Of a stretch of DNA of 64,000 nucleotides, positions 48,719 to 58,556 are shown one piece after another. The DNA is from Lysobacter sp. 5GHs7-4 (GTDB lineage Bacteria > Pseudomonadota > Gammaproteobacteria > Xanthomonadales > Xanthomonadaceae). The notes below the pieces were generated by a model. The model worked only from the letters and a program-made list of their open reading frames with translations. It made no database searches and had not been told where the DNA came from. The position numbers were made by a program, and so were the translations under genes. Every line of letters starts with the position of its first letter. Position 1 is the stretch's first letter. The DNA lies in contig NZ_CP089924.1 in assembly GCF_021284765.1 (NCBI RefSeq), positions 1,568,001-1,632,000 of the forward strand, read 5' to 3'.

Positions 48719-49642
48719 ATGTGGAAGTGGATGCTGGTCGGCCTGCTGGCCGTCTCGGCGGGCGTGCATGCCCAGGAAATGAGCGAAGCCGAGCGCAAGG
48801 CCGCCGAGCAGCGCATCGAACAAGTCGTCAAGTCGCTGCGCTACCAGGACGGCCAGATCGCGGTGGTCAAGGCCAAGGCGCATCTGAACCTGGGCAAGGA
48901 GTTCCGCTATCTGGACTCGGCCGACGCGCGCAAGGTGCTGGAGCAGCTGTGGGGCAACCCGCCCGACGCCGACGTGCTGGGCATGGTGGTGCCGCGCGAC
49001 GGCGACCTGCTCGGCGATCAGGGCTGGGCGGTGGTGGTGACCTACGACGATGAGGGCTATGTGTCCGACGAGGACGCGGCCAAGATCGATTACGCGCAAA
49101 TGTTGCAAGACCTCAAGGACGAGGCCAAGGAAGGCAGTAAGGAACGCCGCGAAGCCGGTTACGGCGGCATCGAACTGGTCGGCTGGGCCGAACCGCCGCA
49201 TTACGACGCCGCGGCCAAGAAGCTGTACTGGGCCAAGGAACTGGCGTTCGAGGGCAACGAAGCGCACACCCTCAACTACGACATCCGCGTGCTCGGGCGC
49301 AGCGGTTATCTCAGCCTCAACGCCGTCGCCGGCATGGGCGAGATGGGGCAGGTGCGCACCGGCATGCAGCAGCTGTTGCCCGCGGTCGAGTTCGACCAGG
49401 GCGCGCGTTACGCCGACTACGACGCCAGCACCGACAAGGCCGCGGCCTACGGTCTGGCGGCCCTGGTCGGCGGCGGTGTCGCCGCCAAGGCCGGCCTGTT
49501 CGGCAAGATCGGCGCGCTGCTGCTGGGCCTGAAGAAGCTGCTGATCCCGCTGGTGCTGGTGATCGGCGCCTTCTTCGGCAAGATCCTGAGCTTCTTCCGC
49601 CGCGGCAAGAAGGACGGCGACGGCGGCGGCGTGGTCAGCTGA
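48719..49642 (+). CDS. DUF2167 membrane protein
   Basis: A 307-residue envelope protein of the uncharacterised DUF2167 family. N-terminal signal/anchor (MWKWMLVGLLAVSAGVHA), a large periplasmic domain with GDLLGDQGWAVVVTYDDEGY, ELVGWAEPPHYDAAAKKLYW and LNYDIRVLGRSGYLSLNAVA, and a C-terminal hydrophobic hairpin (LLLGLKKLLIPLVLVIGAFF) ending in basic residues. Family members occur next to envelope-stress genes in some bacteria; function is not established. It separates folC from dedD. Confidence 0.85.
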   Translation: MWKWMLVGLLAVSAGVHAQEMSEAERKAAEQRIEQVVKSLRYQDGQIAVVKAKAHLNLGKEFRYLDSADARKVLEQLWGNPPDADVLGMVVPRDGDLLGDQGWAVVVTYDDEGYVSDEDAAKIDYAQMLQDLKDEAKEGSKERREAGYGGIELVGWAEPPHYDAAAKKLYWAKELAFEGNEAHTLNYDIRVLGRSGYLSLNAVAGMGEMGQVRTGMQQLLPAVEFDQGARYADYDASTDKAAAYGLAALVGGGVAAKAGLFGKIGALLLGLKKLLIPLVLVIGAFFGKILSFFRRGKKDGDGGGVVS

Positions 49643-49843
49643 GCGGCCGCCCGTCGCCAACCGATGTCGCCGCCGCGCAGGAATCCGCGTAGCGGCGATC
49701 GTTCCCGTCGAATCCGCTGCGAGCCCGTCGTGACGGGCTGTGCGCCCGCGCCGATCGCGAAATCGGCGCGGCGCGCGACCGGCCGATGCGGCTACCTGAA
49801 TGCCGTACACGCCGCCGACACCGGCTCGGCTGCCAAGCGGCGC

Positions 49844-49849
49844 TATAAT
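49844..49849 (+). promoter_or_regulatory. -10 element ahead of the dedD-cvpA-purF group
   Basis: A perfect TATAAT, 39 bases before ATG 49888, with no clear -35 sequence at the right distance. It indicates that the dedD-cvpA-purF group has its own promoter and does not depend on folC. Confidence 0.45.
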
Positions 49850-49887
49850 TCGCGCCGGCACCCGGCCCTGCGAGCGATCGAGTAGCG

Positions 49888-50961
49888 ATGGAACCTGCCC
49901 TGAAACAGCGACTGATCGGCGCGGCGGTGTTGGTCGCGCTGGCGGTGATTTTCCTGCCCATGCTGATCAAGGGACCGGCGCCCGAAAGCAGCGCCTCCGA
50001 CGTCCCGCTCAATCTTCCCGAACAGCCCGACGGCCAGTTCGAAACCCGCGAACTGCCGCTGGTGACGCCGGGCGACGCGCCCAACGGCGGTGCGCTGGGC
50101 ATGTCGCCGGCCGCGCAGGGCCCCGCCGGCGAAACCCTGCCGACCGTGGACACCGCCGCCGAAGCGGCCAAGGCCGCCGCCAGCGGCGCACTGCCCGCGG
50201 CCGCGGCCGGCGGAGACTACGCCGTGAGCTTCGGCAGCTATGCCACCCGCGCCGACGCTGACCGCATCGTCGCCGCCCTGGCCGGCGCGCAGCTGCCGGG
50301 CTACCAGGAAGCGGTGCCGGGCAACGGCCGCACCCTCTACCGCGTGCGCATCGGGCCGTACGGCTCGCGCGCCGACGCCGAAACCGCACGCCTGGCCTCG
50401 ACCAAGGTGCGCAACGACAACAGCGCCAAGGTCGTGACCCTGGACGCCGACGCGACGCCCGCCGCCAGCGCCTCGGCCTCGCAGCCGGTCGCCGCGGCGC
50501 AGCCGACCGTGTCGGCCGCCGTGCCGCTGGGCGACAGCCGCACCGCCAGCAAGCCGGCCGCGTTGCCGCCGGAGCCGGCCGCCAAACCCGCCGTCGCGCC
50601 GGCCAAGCCCGCGGTGGCGACCGCCAAGCCCGCGACTGAGCCGGCCAAGCCGGCTGTCAAGCCCGCCGCCGAACCGACCAAGCCCGCCGCGGCGGTGCCG
50701 GCGCCGACCAAGCCGGCTGCCAGCAACACCGGTTTCGCGGTGCAGCTGGGCGCGTTCGGCAGCGCCGAGGAGGCCAACAAGCTGCGCGATCGCGCGCGTG
50801 CGGCCGGCTTCAGCGCCTTCGTCGAACAGGTCCGCACCGACAAGGGCACGCTCAGCCGCGTGCGCATCGGTCCGGTCGCCAACCGCGCCGACGCCGACAA
50901 GCTGAAAAGCCAGGCGGCGGCCAAGATCGGCGTCGACGGCCTCGTCCGTCCGCATCCCTGA
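49888..50961 (+). CDS. DedD-like SPOR protein with two SPOR domains
   Basis: A 357-residue inner-membrane cell-division accessory protein. One N-terminal anchor (LIGAAVLVALAVIFLPMLI, residues 9-27); SPOR domain 1 at about 109-187 (GDYAVSFGSYATRADADRIV); an Ala/Pro/Lys-rich linker (190-275); SPOR domain 2 at about 281-357 (TGFAVQLGAFGSAEEANKLR). SPOR domains bind denuded septal peptidoglycan. DedD in E. coli has one SPOR domain; two is unusual. It lies directly before cvpA and purF, the usual place of dedD. Confidence 0.9.
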   Translation: MEPALKQRLIGAAVLVALAVIFLPMLIKGPAPESSASDVPLNLPEQPDGQFETRELPLVTPGDAPNGGALGMSPAAQGPAGETLPTVDTAAEAAKAAASGALPAAAAGGDYAVSFGSYATRADADRIVAALAGAQLPGYQEAVPGNGRTLYRVRIGPYGSRADAETARLASTKVRNDNSAKVVTLDADATPAASASASQPVAAAQPTVSAAVPLGDSRTASKPAALPPEPAAKPAVAPAKPAVATAKPATEPAKPAVKPAAEPTKPAAAVPAPTKPAASNTGFAVQLGAFGSAEEANKLRDRARAAGFSAFVEQVRTDKGTLSRVRIGPVANRADADKLKSQAAAKIGVDGLVRPHP

Positions 50962-50973
50962 TCGGAGACCGCG

Positions 50974-51768
50974 ATGGGCGCCGCCGACTTGATTCTGCTG
51001 GCGGTAGTCGCGATATCGGCCCTGTTGGGCCTGTTGCGCGGTTTCGTCGGCGTGGTCGCCTCGCTGGCGGCCTGGATCCTGGCCGGCTGGGCCGCGTTCG
51101 GCTTCGGCGGCAGCGCCGCGATGATGATGTCCGGCGACCGTTCGCCGGGCCTGGGCGAGATGTTCGGCGGCTACGCGCTGTGCTTCCTGGGCGTGCTGAT
51201 CACGGTCTGGATCGTCGGCTACGTCGCCAAGCGCATGATCCACGAATCCGGCCTGTCCGGCGTCGATCGCGCCATGGGCTTCGTGGTCGGCGTGGCGCGC
51301 GGCGCGCTGATCGCCAGCATGCTGGTGATGCTGGTCGGTTTCACGCCGCTCGCGCATCGGCGCGAATGGCGCTCGGCGGCGCTGGTGCCGCTGTTCCTGC
51401 CGGGCGCGCACATGGTGCGCGGCTGGATGCCGGACTGGGCCGGTCGGGCCATGGATTTCAGCGGCGGCGCGCCGGCCTGGATGCCGTCGCTGCCCAAGAT
51501 CGACCTGAACATGCAAGGCCTGTCGGGCATGCAAGGCATGCCCGGACTGGGCGGCGGCAACGGCCAGCCCTTCGGCCAGGACGTGCTGCCTATCCTCAAC
51601 GACGGCGTGCTGCCCCTGCTCAAGGGCGCAGGCCTGAAGAATCCGCTACCGGGCGGCACGCCCGCGCAGGACGCGCCGCACGGCGATCCGGCGCAGATCG
51701 GTTCCGATCCGAAGCGCGACGACGCCCTGCCGATGCCCGTCGAGCAGGACGAAGCGTTCGTGATGTAA
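50974..51768 (+). CDS. cvpA: CvpA-family membrane protein
   Basis: A 264-residue inner-membrane protein with about four N-terminal helices ([74 protein letters not shown]). The core fits CvpA, associated with colicin V production and now with envelope and cell-separation phenotypes. The C-terminal half is longer than in E. coli (162 residues) and is a Met/Gly-rich, hydrophilic tail ([18 protein letters not shown]). It begins 12 bp after dedD and ends 31 bp before purF. Confidence 0.9.
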   Translation: MGAADLILLAVVAISALLGLLRGFVGVVASLAAWILAGWAAFGFGGSAAMMMSGDRSPGLGEMFGGYALCFLGVLITVWIVGYVAKRMIHESGLSGVDRAMGFVVGVARGALIASMLVMLVGFTPLAHRREWRSAALVPLFLPGAHMVRGWMPDWAGRAMDFSGGAPAWMPSLPKIDLNMQGLSGMQGMPGLGGGNGQPFGQDVLPILNDGVLPLLKGAGLKNPLPGGTPAQDAPHGDPAQIGSDPKRDDALPMPVEQDEAFVM

Positions 51769-51799
51769 CTCCACGCAACAGACAGCAGGACTCGAAATC

Positions 51800-53269
51800 A
51801 TGTGCGGCATACTCGGCATCGTCGGCCATAACGACGTCGCGGCCCAGCTTTACGACGGCCTTACCGTGCTCCAGCACCGCGGCCAGGACGCGGCGGGCAT
51901 CGCCACCGCCGACGGCGCCAAGCTGCGCGTGCACAAGGGCAACGGCCTGGTCAGCGACGTGTTCGACGAGAAGGCCATGGGCCTGCTCGAGGGCCGGGTC
52001 GGCATCGGCCATTGCCGCTATCCCACCGCCGGCAGCGAAGGCTCCGACGAGGCCCAGCCGTTCTACGTGAACTCGCCGTTCGGCATCGCGCTGGCGCACA
52101 ACGGCAACCTCATCAACACCGACGCGCTGCGCCGCGAGGTGTTCGAGCAGGACCGCCGCAACGTCAATACCGAGTCGGATTCGGAAGTGCTGCTCAACGT
52201 GTTCGCGCACGAGCTGGACATGCAGCGCGCGCTGACCCCGGAGGCCGCGTTCAAGGCCATCGAGGGCGTGCACCGCCGCTGCGTCGGCGGCTACGCCGTG
52301 GTCGCGACCGTGCTGGGCCTGGGCCTGGTCGCGTTCCGCGATCCCAACGGCATCCGTCCGCTGGTGCTGGGCAAGCGCCGCAGCGGCGGTCAGGACGAGT
52401 ACGCGATCGCGTCCGAATCGGTGGCACTGGACCTGCTGGGTTTCGAGCGCGTGCGCGACGTGCGCCCGGGCGAGGGCATCGTGGTCACGCCGCGCGGCGA
52501 ACTGCACAGCCAGATGTGCGCCGAGCCGCGCCAGCATGCGCCGTGCATTTTCGAGTTCGTCTACTTCGCGCGTCCGGATTCGATGATGGACGACGTCTCG
52601 GTGCACAAGGCGCGCATGCGCATGGGCCAGACCCTGGGCGAGAAGATCCTGCGCCTGCGTCCGGACCACGACATCGACGTGGTGATTCCGATCCCCGACA
52701 CCTCGCGCGACGCCGCGCTGGAAATCTCCAACGTGCTGGGCGTGAAGTACCGCGAGGGCTTCATCAAGAACCGCTACGTCGGCCGCACCTTCATCATGCC
52801 GGGGCAGGGCGAGCGCGCGAAGTCGGTGCGCCGCAAGCTCAATCCGATCCCGCTGGAGTTCCGCAACCGGGTGGTGCTGCTGGTCGACGATTCGATCGTG
52901 CGCGGCACCACCTCCAAGCAGATCGTGCAGATGGCGCGCGACGCCGGCGCGCGCAAGGTCTACCTGGCCTCGGCCGCGCCCGCGGTGCGCTATCCCAACA
53001 TCTACGGCATCGACATGCCCTCGGCCGAGGAACTGGTCGCGCACGGCCGTACCGACGACGAGGTGCAGACGCTGCTGGGCTGCGACTGGCTGATCTATCA
53101 GGACCTGGACGCGCTGGAACAGGCGGTGTCGGGCCCGAAGCATCGCATCGACCATTTCGACTCGTCCTGCTTCAACGGCGAGTACGTGACCGGCATCGAG
53201 GCGGGCTATTTCGAGCGTCTGCAGCAGCTGCGCTCCGACGACGCCAAGAAGACCCGCCGGGTCTCGTGA
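51800..53269 (+). CDS. purF: Amidophosphoribosyltransferase PurF
   Basis: Commits PRPP to purine biosynthesis using glutamine (489 residues; E. coli 505). The Ntn nucleophile Cys is exposed after Met removal ([12 protein letters not shown]), without propeptide. [20 protein letters not shown] belongs to the glutaminase domain. The PRPP-binding loop is [20 protein letters not shown]. The group is dedD-cvpA-purF. No operator was recognised. Confidence 0.96.
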   Translation: MCGILGIVGHNDVAAQLYDGLTVLQHRGQDAAGIATADGAKLRVHKGNGLVSDVFDEKAMGLLEGRVGIGHCRYPTAGSEGSDEAQPFYVNSPFGIALAHNGNLINTDALRREVFEQDRRNVNTESDSEVLLNVFAHELDMQRALTPEAAFKAIEGVHRRCVGGYAVVATVLGLGLVAFRDPNGIRPLVLGKRRSGGQDEYAIASESVALDLLGFERVRDVRPGEGIVVTPRGELHSQMCAEPRQHAPCIFEFVYFARPDSMMDDVSVHKARMRMGQTLGEKILRLRPDHDIDVVIPIPDTSRDAALEISNVLGVKYREGFIKNRYVGRTFIMPGQGERAKSVRRKLNPIPLEFRNRVVLLVDDSIVRGTTSKQIVQMARDAGARKVYLASAAPAVRYPNIYGIDMPSAEELVAHGRTDDEVQTLLGCDWLIYQDLDALEQAVSGPKHRIDHFDSSCFNGEYVTGIEAGYFERLQQLRSDDAKKTRRVS

Positions 53270-53296
53270 GTTGAACCCCGAACGTTTCGCCCCGGC

Positions 53297-53339
53297 TTTT
53301 CCCCCCTTCGCAAAAGGGGGGCAGGGGAGATTTGCTTCT
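53297..53339. repeat. GGGGGATTTGCTT repeat, third copy
   Basis: TTTTCCCCCCTT (53297-53308) and AAAAGGGGGG (53312-53321) form a hairpin, followed by CAGGGGAGATTTGCTTCTG (53322-53340). It lies in the 100-bp gap between purF and the DUF455 gene and may serve as their boundary. Confidence 0.7.
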
Positions 53340-53369
53340 GCCCGCGTCTCATTCACTACCGGCTGACCC

Positions 53370-54176
53370 ATGCCCAGCCTGTTCGACGCCGCGCGCGCCT
53401 GTCTGGACGCCGCCACGCCCGAGGACAAGGTCGCCGCGACCTTCGCCGCCGTCGCTGCCCACGCACGCGGCGAACTGAGCACGCCCGACGACGCGCCGGC
53501 AGCGGAGCCGATCCGCATGCCGGGCCGCCCCGAGCGGCCCTCGCTGGTGCATCCGCGCGACCTGCCCAAGCGCGGCTTCGGCACGCAGGAAGGGCGCGCC
53601 GCGTTCGTGCATGCGATCGCGCATATCGAATTCAACGCCATCGACCTGGCCTGGGACGCGGTCTACCGCTTTCGCGGACTGCCGGCGAGCTTCTACGCCG
53701 ACTGGGTGAGCGTGGCCAACGACGAGGCGCGTCATTTCGAGTTGCTGCGCGCGCGCCTGCGCGAGCTGGGTTACGACTACGGCGATTTCGACGCCCATAA
53801 CGGGCTGTGGGAAATGGCCGAGAAGACCGCCCACGACGGCCTGGCGCGCATGGCCCTGGTGCCGCGCGTGCTGGAAGCGCGCGGGCTGGACGTGACCCCG
53901 GGCATGATCCTCAAGCTGCGTTCGCTGGGCGACACCGCCACGGTCGCGATCCTGGAAACCATCCTGCGCGAGGAAGTCGCGCACGTCGCCGCAGGCTCGC
54001 ACTGGTTCCGCTGGTACTGCGAACGCGACGGCATCGAACCGGGCCCGCGCTTTCGCGAACTGCTGGCCGAGTACGCGCGCGCCGTGCTCTACGGTCCGTT
54101 CAATTTCGAAGCGCGCAGCGCGGCGGGGTTCGACGACGAGGAACTGCGCATGCTGGAAACCTTCGTCCAGCGCTGA
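53370..54176 (+). CDS. DUF455 ferritin-like protein
   Basis: A 268-residue cytoplasmic protein of the DUF455 family. The fold is a ferritin-like four-helix bundle: putative metal residues in AIAHIEFNAIDLAWDAVYRF (Glu), SVANDEARHFELLR (Glu, His), and LREEVAHVAAGSHWFRWYCE (Glu, His), the E-x2-H pattern of di-iron enzymes (MiaE-related). The reaction is unknown. ATG 53370 fits the family start. It stands alone between purF and the S9 peptidase. Confidence 0.87.
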   Translation: MPSLFDAARACLDAATPEDKVAATFAAVAAHARGELSTPDDAPAAEPIRMPGRPERPSLVHPRDLPKRGFGTQEGRAAFVHAIAHIEFNAIDLAWDAVYRFRGLPASFYADWVSVANDEARHFELLRARLRELGYDYGDFDAHNGLWEMAEKTAHDGLARMALVPRVLEARGLDVTPGMILKLRSLGDTATVAILETILREEVAHVAAGSHWFRWYCERDGIEPGPRFRELLAEYARAVLYGPFNFEARSAAGFDDEELRMLETFVQR

Positions 54177-54275
54177 GCCGGCTCGGGTCTGCGTCCGGTC
54201 GGGTCGCCACATTCCGCAAAGTCGCGCCTCCTGGGCTGTGCAATCGTCGGTGCTCCATCAGGGGCGGGGGATGGC

Positions 54276-56714
54276 ATGAAGCGCAATGGGCTATGGGCCG
54301 CGGTGCTGCTATGCGCCGCGATCGGACCGCTGCGGGCGCAGACGCCGACGCTGAGCGTCGAAGATTACGCGCGCGCCGAGCGAGTGCTGGACTACCACCT
54401 CAAGGGCCGGCTCAAGAACGCGCAGATCGTGCCGCGCTGGCTGCCCGATGGCCGCTTCTGGTATCGCCGCGACGGCGAGCACGCGACCGAGTACATGCAG
54501 GTCGACCCGGTCGCGCGCAACCGCGCGCCCTTGTTCGACAGCGCGCGCATGCGCGAGGCGATCCGCGAGGTGCTGCCGGCCGCGGCCAAGCGCGAGCCCG
54601 AGCCGCTGGCCGTCGCGATCGAGGACGGCGCATTGCGCGTACGCTTCGCAGGCGATGCGAACCGCCAGCTGTCCTGCGACGTGGTCGAACACCGCTGTCG
54701 CAGCGTCGCCCTCGGCACACCCGACCCGCTGTGGCTGCCATCGCCCGACGGCCGCCGTGCCGTGTTCGTGCGCGATCACAACCTGTGGCTGCGTGAACTC
54801 GACAGCGGCCGCGAGCGCGCCCTGACTCGGGACGGCGAGGCCTACTACGGCTACGGCGTGGTGCCCGATCTGTCGCTGCGCGCGGTGCCCAAGCAGCAGG
54901 GGCGCTGGCAGCGGCCGCCGTATCTGCTGCAGTGGTCGCCGGACGGCCGGCGTTTGTTCGGCACGCGCTTCGACGAGCGCCGCGTCCAGTCTTATCCGAT
55001 GCTGGCGATGGCGCCCGAGGGCGGCCATCGGCCGGTGGCCTACGCCATCCGCATGGGACTGCCGGGCGATGCCGAGCAGGTGCGGGTGGAGTGGTACGCG
55101 ATCGACGTCGACGGCGCGGGCGACGCGGCTCAACCGCGACGCATCGTGGCCCCCGAGGGCTGGGCCCCGTTCGTCGAGGCCGACACCTTCGGCTGGTCGA
55201 CCGACCGTCGCCGCGTCTATGCCGCGATCGGCCGCTACGAGCGTTCCGCCCGCTTGCGTCTGGTCGAGCTGGACCTGGACAGCGGCCGTGTACGCGAAGT
55301 TCTGGAAGAGCAATCCAAGACGCGCGCGCAGCTCAACGGTTTCTTCTACAACCGCGCGGCGGTGCGCGTGCTGGCTGGCGCAGATCAGGTCGTGTGGTTC
55401 TCCGAACGCGACGGCTGGGGCCATCTGTATCTGTACGACCTGCGCGATGGTCGGCTGATCCGCCGACTGACCTCGGGCGAATGGCCGGTGCGCGACCTCG
55501 TCGGCGTCGACGAAGCGCGGCGCCTGGCCTACTTCACCGCCGGCGGACGCGAGCCCGGCGATCCCTATCTGCGACGCCTGTATCGGGTCGCACTGGACAG
55601 CGGCGAGATCGCGCTGTTGACGCCGGAGGATGCCGATCACGCAGTGGAGGTCGGAGTCGGCGCGTTCTCCGGCGGCACGGCGATCGCCTTGCTTTCGCCC
55701 GATGCCAACTACGTGCTCGACACTTACTCCACCCTGGAGTCGCCGCCGCGCACCGTGCTGCGCTCGACCCGCGACGGCACGGTGGCGCTGGAGCTCGAAC
55801 GCGCGGACCCCAGCGATGTCATCGCGGCCGGCTGGCGCGCGCCTCAGCGAGTCAGGCTCAAGGCCGCCGACGGACGCACCGATCTGTGGGCGACGGTGTA
55901 CTTCCCGCCGGGCTATTCGGCCGCGTCCGCCAAGCCGGGGCAGTACCCGATCATCGACGGGTTCTACGGCGGCCCGCACGTCACCAACGCGCCGGTCGGC
56001 ATGCGCGAGGCGATGGTGGCGATGAATCCGATCTCGCGCTCGAGCCTGGCCGCGCTGGGTTTTGTGGTGCTCACCATCGATGGCCGCGGTACGCCCGGAC
56101 GGTCGCGGTACTTCCACGACCTCAGCTTCGGCGCGGGCGCGGATCCGCAGATCGACGATCACGTCGCCGCCATCAAGGAATTGGCCGGGCGCTATCCGGG
56201 CCTGGATCTGCAGCGCGTCGGCGTCTACGGCCATTCCTACGGCGGTTACACCTCCGCGCGCGCGCTGCTGCGCTATCCGGACTTCTTCAAAGTCGCGGTG
56301 TCCTCGGCGGGCAGCCACAACTTCCAAGGGCTCTACGCCCACTTCGGCAGCATGGAGCGCCTGTTCGCCGGACCTGCCGACTACGGCAACGGTGCCCGGC
56401 TGCGGCCGACGCCGGACGCGATCGCGCTGAACTACCGCGACCTGGACAACGCGCCGCTGGCGTCGCGCCTGCGCGGCAAGCTCCTGCTGGTCTACGGCGA
56501 CCTCGACGAGAACGCGCCGCCGGCCCTGACCGCACAGTTGTCGGCCGCGCTGATCCGCGCCAATCGCGATTTCGACCTGCTCTACCTGCCGAACCAGAAC
56601 CACGAGCTGTTCCGCAACGACGCTTACTACACCCGGCGCATGTGGGATTACTTCGTCGAACATCTGATGGGCGCCAAGCCTCCGGCCCACTATCCGCTCA
56701 AGCCACCCGCCTAG
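54276..56714 (+). CDS. S9-family prolyl oligopeptidase (DPP IV-like)
   Basis: An 812-residue exported serine exopeptidase. Signal peptide MKRNGLWAAVLLCAAIGPLRA. N-terminal beta-propeller (about 60-540) with PDGRR/SPDGRR repeats. C-terminal alpha/beta hydrolase: nucleophile Ser654 in VYGHSYGGYTSARALL, Asp in VYGDLDENAPP, His in LPNQNHELFRN. DGRGTPGRSRYFHD resembles the DPP IV subfamily, which cleaves after proline. It complements the S46 peptidases for peptide use. It converges on the PI-PLC gene, 26 bp away. Confidence 0.93.
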   Translation: MKRNGLWAAVLLCAAIGPLRAQTPTLSVEDYARAERVLDYHLKGRLKNAQIVPRWLPDGRFWYRRDGEHATEYMQVDPVARNRAPLFDSARMREAIREVLPAAAKREPEPLAVAIEDGALRVRFAGDANRQLSCDVVEHRCRSVALGTPDPLWLPSPDGRRAVFVRDHNLWLRELDSGRERALTRDGEAYYGYGVVPDLSLRAVPKQQGRWQRPPYLLQWSPDGRRLFGTRFDERRVQSYPMLAMAPEGGHRPVAYAIRMGLPGDAEQVRVEWYAIDVDGAGDAAQPRRIVAPEGWAPFVEADTFGWSTDRRRVYAAIGRYERSARLRLVELDLDSGRVREVLEEQSKTRAQLNGFFYNRAAVRVLAGADQVVWFSERDGWGHLYLYDLRDGRLIRRLTSGEWPVRDLVGVDEARRLAYFTAGGREPGDPYLRRLYRVALDSGEIALLTPEDADHAVEVGVGAFSGGTAIALLSPDANYVLDTYSTLESPPRTVLRSTRDGTVALELERADPSDVIAAGWRAPQRVRLKAADGRTDLWATVYFPPGYSAASAKPGQYPIIDGFYGGPHVTNAPVGMREAMVAMNPISRSSLAALGFVVLTIDGRGTPGRSRYFHDLSFGAGADPQIDDHVAAIKELAGRYPGLDLQRVGVYGHSYGGYTSARALLRYPDFFKVAVSSAGSHNFQGLYAHFGSMERLFAGPADYGNGARLRPTPDAIALNYRDLDNAPLASRLRGKLLLVYGDLDENAPPALTAQLSAALIRANRDFDLLYLPNQNHELFRNDAYYTRRMWDYFVEHLMGAKPPAHYPLKPPA

Positions 56715-56740
56715 CCCGTGGGATCGGCCCCGCGCGTGTG

Positions 56741-58156
56741 TCAGCCCACGCGCACCATCACCCAGCGCTGCGCGTGGGCGTTGTTCTTCTCGCTGCTTGC
56801 GTAGTAGTGAAACAGCTTGACCGGGCTGCCGTTCTGGGTGTGCGCGCCGTAGACGTCCAACACCGACTGCGGCGCGTGCTTGGGACTGATCCGGAGCAGG
56901 CCGTCGGGCAGGCGCTCGAACTTCCACAACTGGTCCGGCCTGCCGTTCACAGGCTCCAGCGCGATGGCGCTGCCGTCGGCGCTGGCGCCGCCGACCACCG
57001 TCAGCGCCTTGTCCAGGTCGTGCAGGGCATGCAGGCGGTAATAGCCGCCGCCGGCGTTGTACAAACGCCACCGCTGCCAGGCTTCGGTGGGCAGTAGCGG
57101 CATGCCCGGCAGCGACCAGGGTAGGTCGAGCAGGCCTTGGGAGATGCCGACGTCGCGGCCGCCAGCCAACACCGTGAGGCGACTGTCCAAGGCCAGACGC
57201 GGGCGTAGTTCGTAGTTGGCGTCGTCGCGCAGGCTGTCGCTGGGATTGGTGCTGACGATGGCCGCGATCAGGTCGTGGTGCATGCCGCCGGTGTACTGCT
57301 CCGGATAGTCCATCGGCACGATGCCGTAACGGCCCGGCGCAGCATTGCGGAAAAAATCGTAGAGCTTGGGATTGGTGGTCTCGGCCAAGGTGGCGGGCCA
57401 GACCGAGCCGGTACCGCTGGCGAAGTTGATGAACAACTTGCGCCGGTCCGGGTCGCGCACGGCATCTAGCAGGGTCTGCCTGACGTAGCCATCGAACTTG
57501 CGGCTGCGATTGAAGTGGCTGTAGACCTCGAACTCGTCCTGCACGTCGAAGTCCACCTTGTCGCCGTTGCGATGCCGGAACGGGCAATTGCGCGGCCAAT
57601 ATGTAGCGTCGATGCCTGGGGCCCTCGCGCCGTTGGTCAATCCGCCCACGTTGTAGCGGCGTAGGAGCACGATCTTGCGGCGCACTTCGCCCAGCGTGGG
57701 CACGGTCGTGCCGGTGTGCCAGAACTCGCGATTGGCAGGCTTGGCGATACTGGTCTCGAACAGCTCGGCAAAGGCCGCTTCGTCCTCGCCCGACTCGTTC
57801 TTGACCGACATTACGATGCATTCGAAGTTGTGCGTCGTCAGGAAGCGCTGGCAGATGCCCAGCACATAGCCGAAATCGCGCTCCATGTCCGAACTGCCAT
57901 GGCACAGGCGCAACACCGCCGGCGATACGGAACGGTCGTAGCGCATGCGGATATCGAGGAAGCGGATGCCGCGCTGCAATTGGACCTCGATGTCCAGGTC
58001 CTGACATCGCGTCCAGCCCTCCTTCATGCCGACGGCGCTGTGAAACAGCGCGGTGACGCTGTCGTGGGTGCCGGGGATGCTGAGTTCGGACAGATAGCGG
58101 CTGCCATCGATGTAGCGCATCCAGTCGCCGACGACGGTGCGTGAGGCATTAGGCAT
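56741..58156 (-). CDS. Phosphatidylinositol-specific phospholipase C with ricin-type lectin domain
   Basis: A 471-residue protein. N-terminal PI-PLC X domain with the general base/acid His residues in LSIPGTHDSVTALF and LRLCHGSSDME, and IRFLDIRMRYD; C-terminal ricin B-type lectin domain (about 345-471: WRLYNAGGGYYRLHALHDLD, DQLWKFERLPDGLLRIS, AQRWVMVRVG). Bacterial PI-PLCs are usually secreted and cleave host phosphoinositides. No cleavable N-terminal signal is visible: ATG 58156 (GGAG upstream) starts MPNASRTVVGDWMRYIDGSR, and the longer frame adds only a Pro-rich stretch. Export may be by another route, or it works inside. Confidence 0.9.
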   Translation of the reverse strand: MPNASRTVVGDWMRYIDGSRYLSELSIPGTHDSVTALFHSAVGMKEGWTRCQDLDIEVQLQRGIRFLDIRMRYDRSVSPAVLRLCHGSSDMERDFGYVLGICQRFLTTHNFECIVMSVKNESGEDEAAFAELFETSIAKPANREFWHTGTTVPTLGEVRRKIVLLRRYNVGGLTNGARAPGIDATYWPRNCPFRHRNGDKVDFDVQDEFEVYSHFNRSRKFDGYVRQTLLDAVRDPDRRKLFINFASGTGSVWPATLAETTNPKLYDFFRNAAPGRYGIVPMDYPEQYTGGMHHDLIAAIVSTNPSDSLRDDANYELRPRLALDSRLTVLAGGRDVGISQGLLDLPWSLPGMPLLPTEAWQRWRLYNAGGGYYRLHALHDLDKALTVVGGASADGSAIALEPVNGRPDQLWKFERLPDGLLRISPKHAPQSVLDVYGAHTQNGSPVKLFHYYASSEKNNAHAQRWVMVRVG

Positions 58157-58260
58157 GACGGGCTCCGGAGGCGGGGTTGATGCTGCGATGGTTTCGCGCG
58201 CGGGCGGGCGCGGCAATCGCCGAAATCAGGTAGGGCGGGGCCGCTTCGGCGCGCGCCCCG

Positions 58261-58360
58261 CTTTCTGTGGGAGCGGCGTGAGCCGCGATGGAATCCGCTT
58301 GCGACGCGAGCTGGTAGCACGCCGGTAGCCGATCGCGGCTCACGCCGCTCCCACGGAAAG
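58261..58360. repeat. TGTGGGAGCGGCGT inverted repeat, copy 5
   Basis: Arms CTTTCTGTGGGAGCGGCGTG (from 58261) and CACGCCGCTCCCACGGAAAG (ending 58360), with a spacer of about 50 bp. It lies between the divergent PI-PLC and TonB-dependent receptor genes. Confidence 0.8.
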
Positions 58361-58556
58361 CGGGCAGCCGATATCTGACACGAACTCGCGCGAATCGAAC
58401 TGGGGAACGTGCGCTGTGCAACGTTGTCGGACGAACTGCCTTCAGACTGCAACCTCGCGTTCACACGATATCGACAGACTTCCGCGGCTTCGCTCTGCAT
58501 GCCGCCCGGAGTGATACGTGCCAACGCACGGCGGCCTTTCCGATGGAAATCCCGAC

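Noticed and set aside
46584..48782. A 732-codon plus-strand frame starting with a secretion-like stretch (CALALAVLAGPCQASFYGW)
   Set aside because: It soon becomes an Arg/Gly shadow of the TonB-C and folC genes in another frame.
54309..58007. A 1232-codon open frame on the minus strand opposite the S9 peptidase and in another frame of the PI-PLC gene
   Set aside because: It is a GC-skew shadow: compositionally low (Arg/Ala/Gly/Gln-rich), without motifs, and it overlaps two clear genes.
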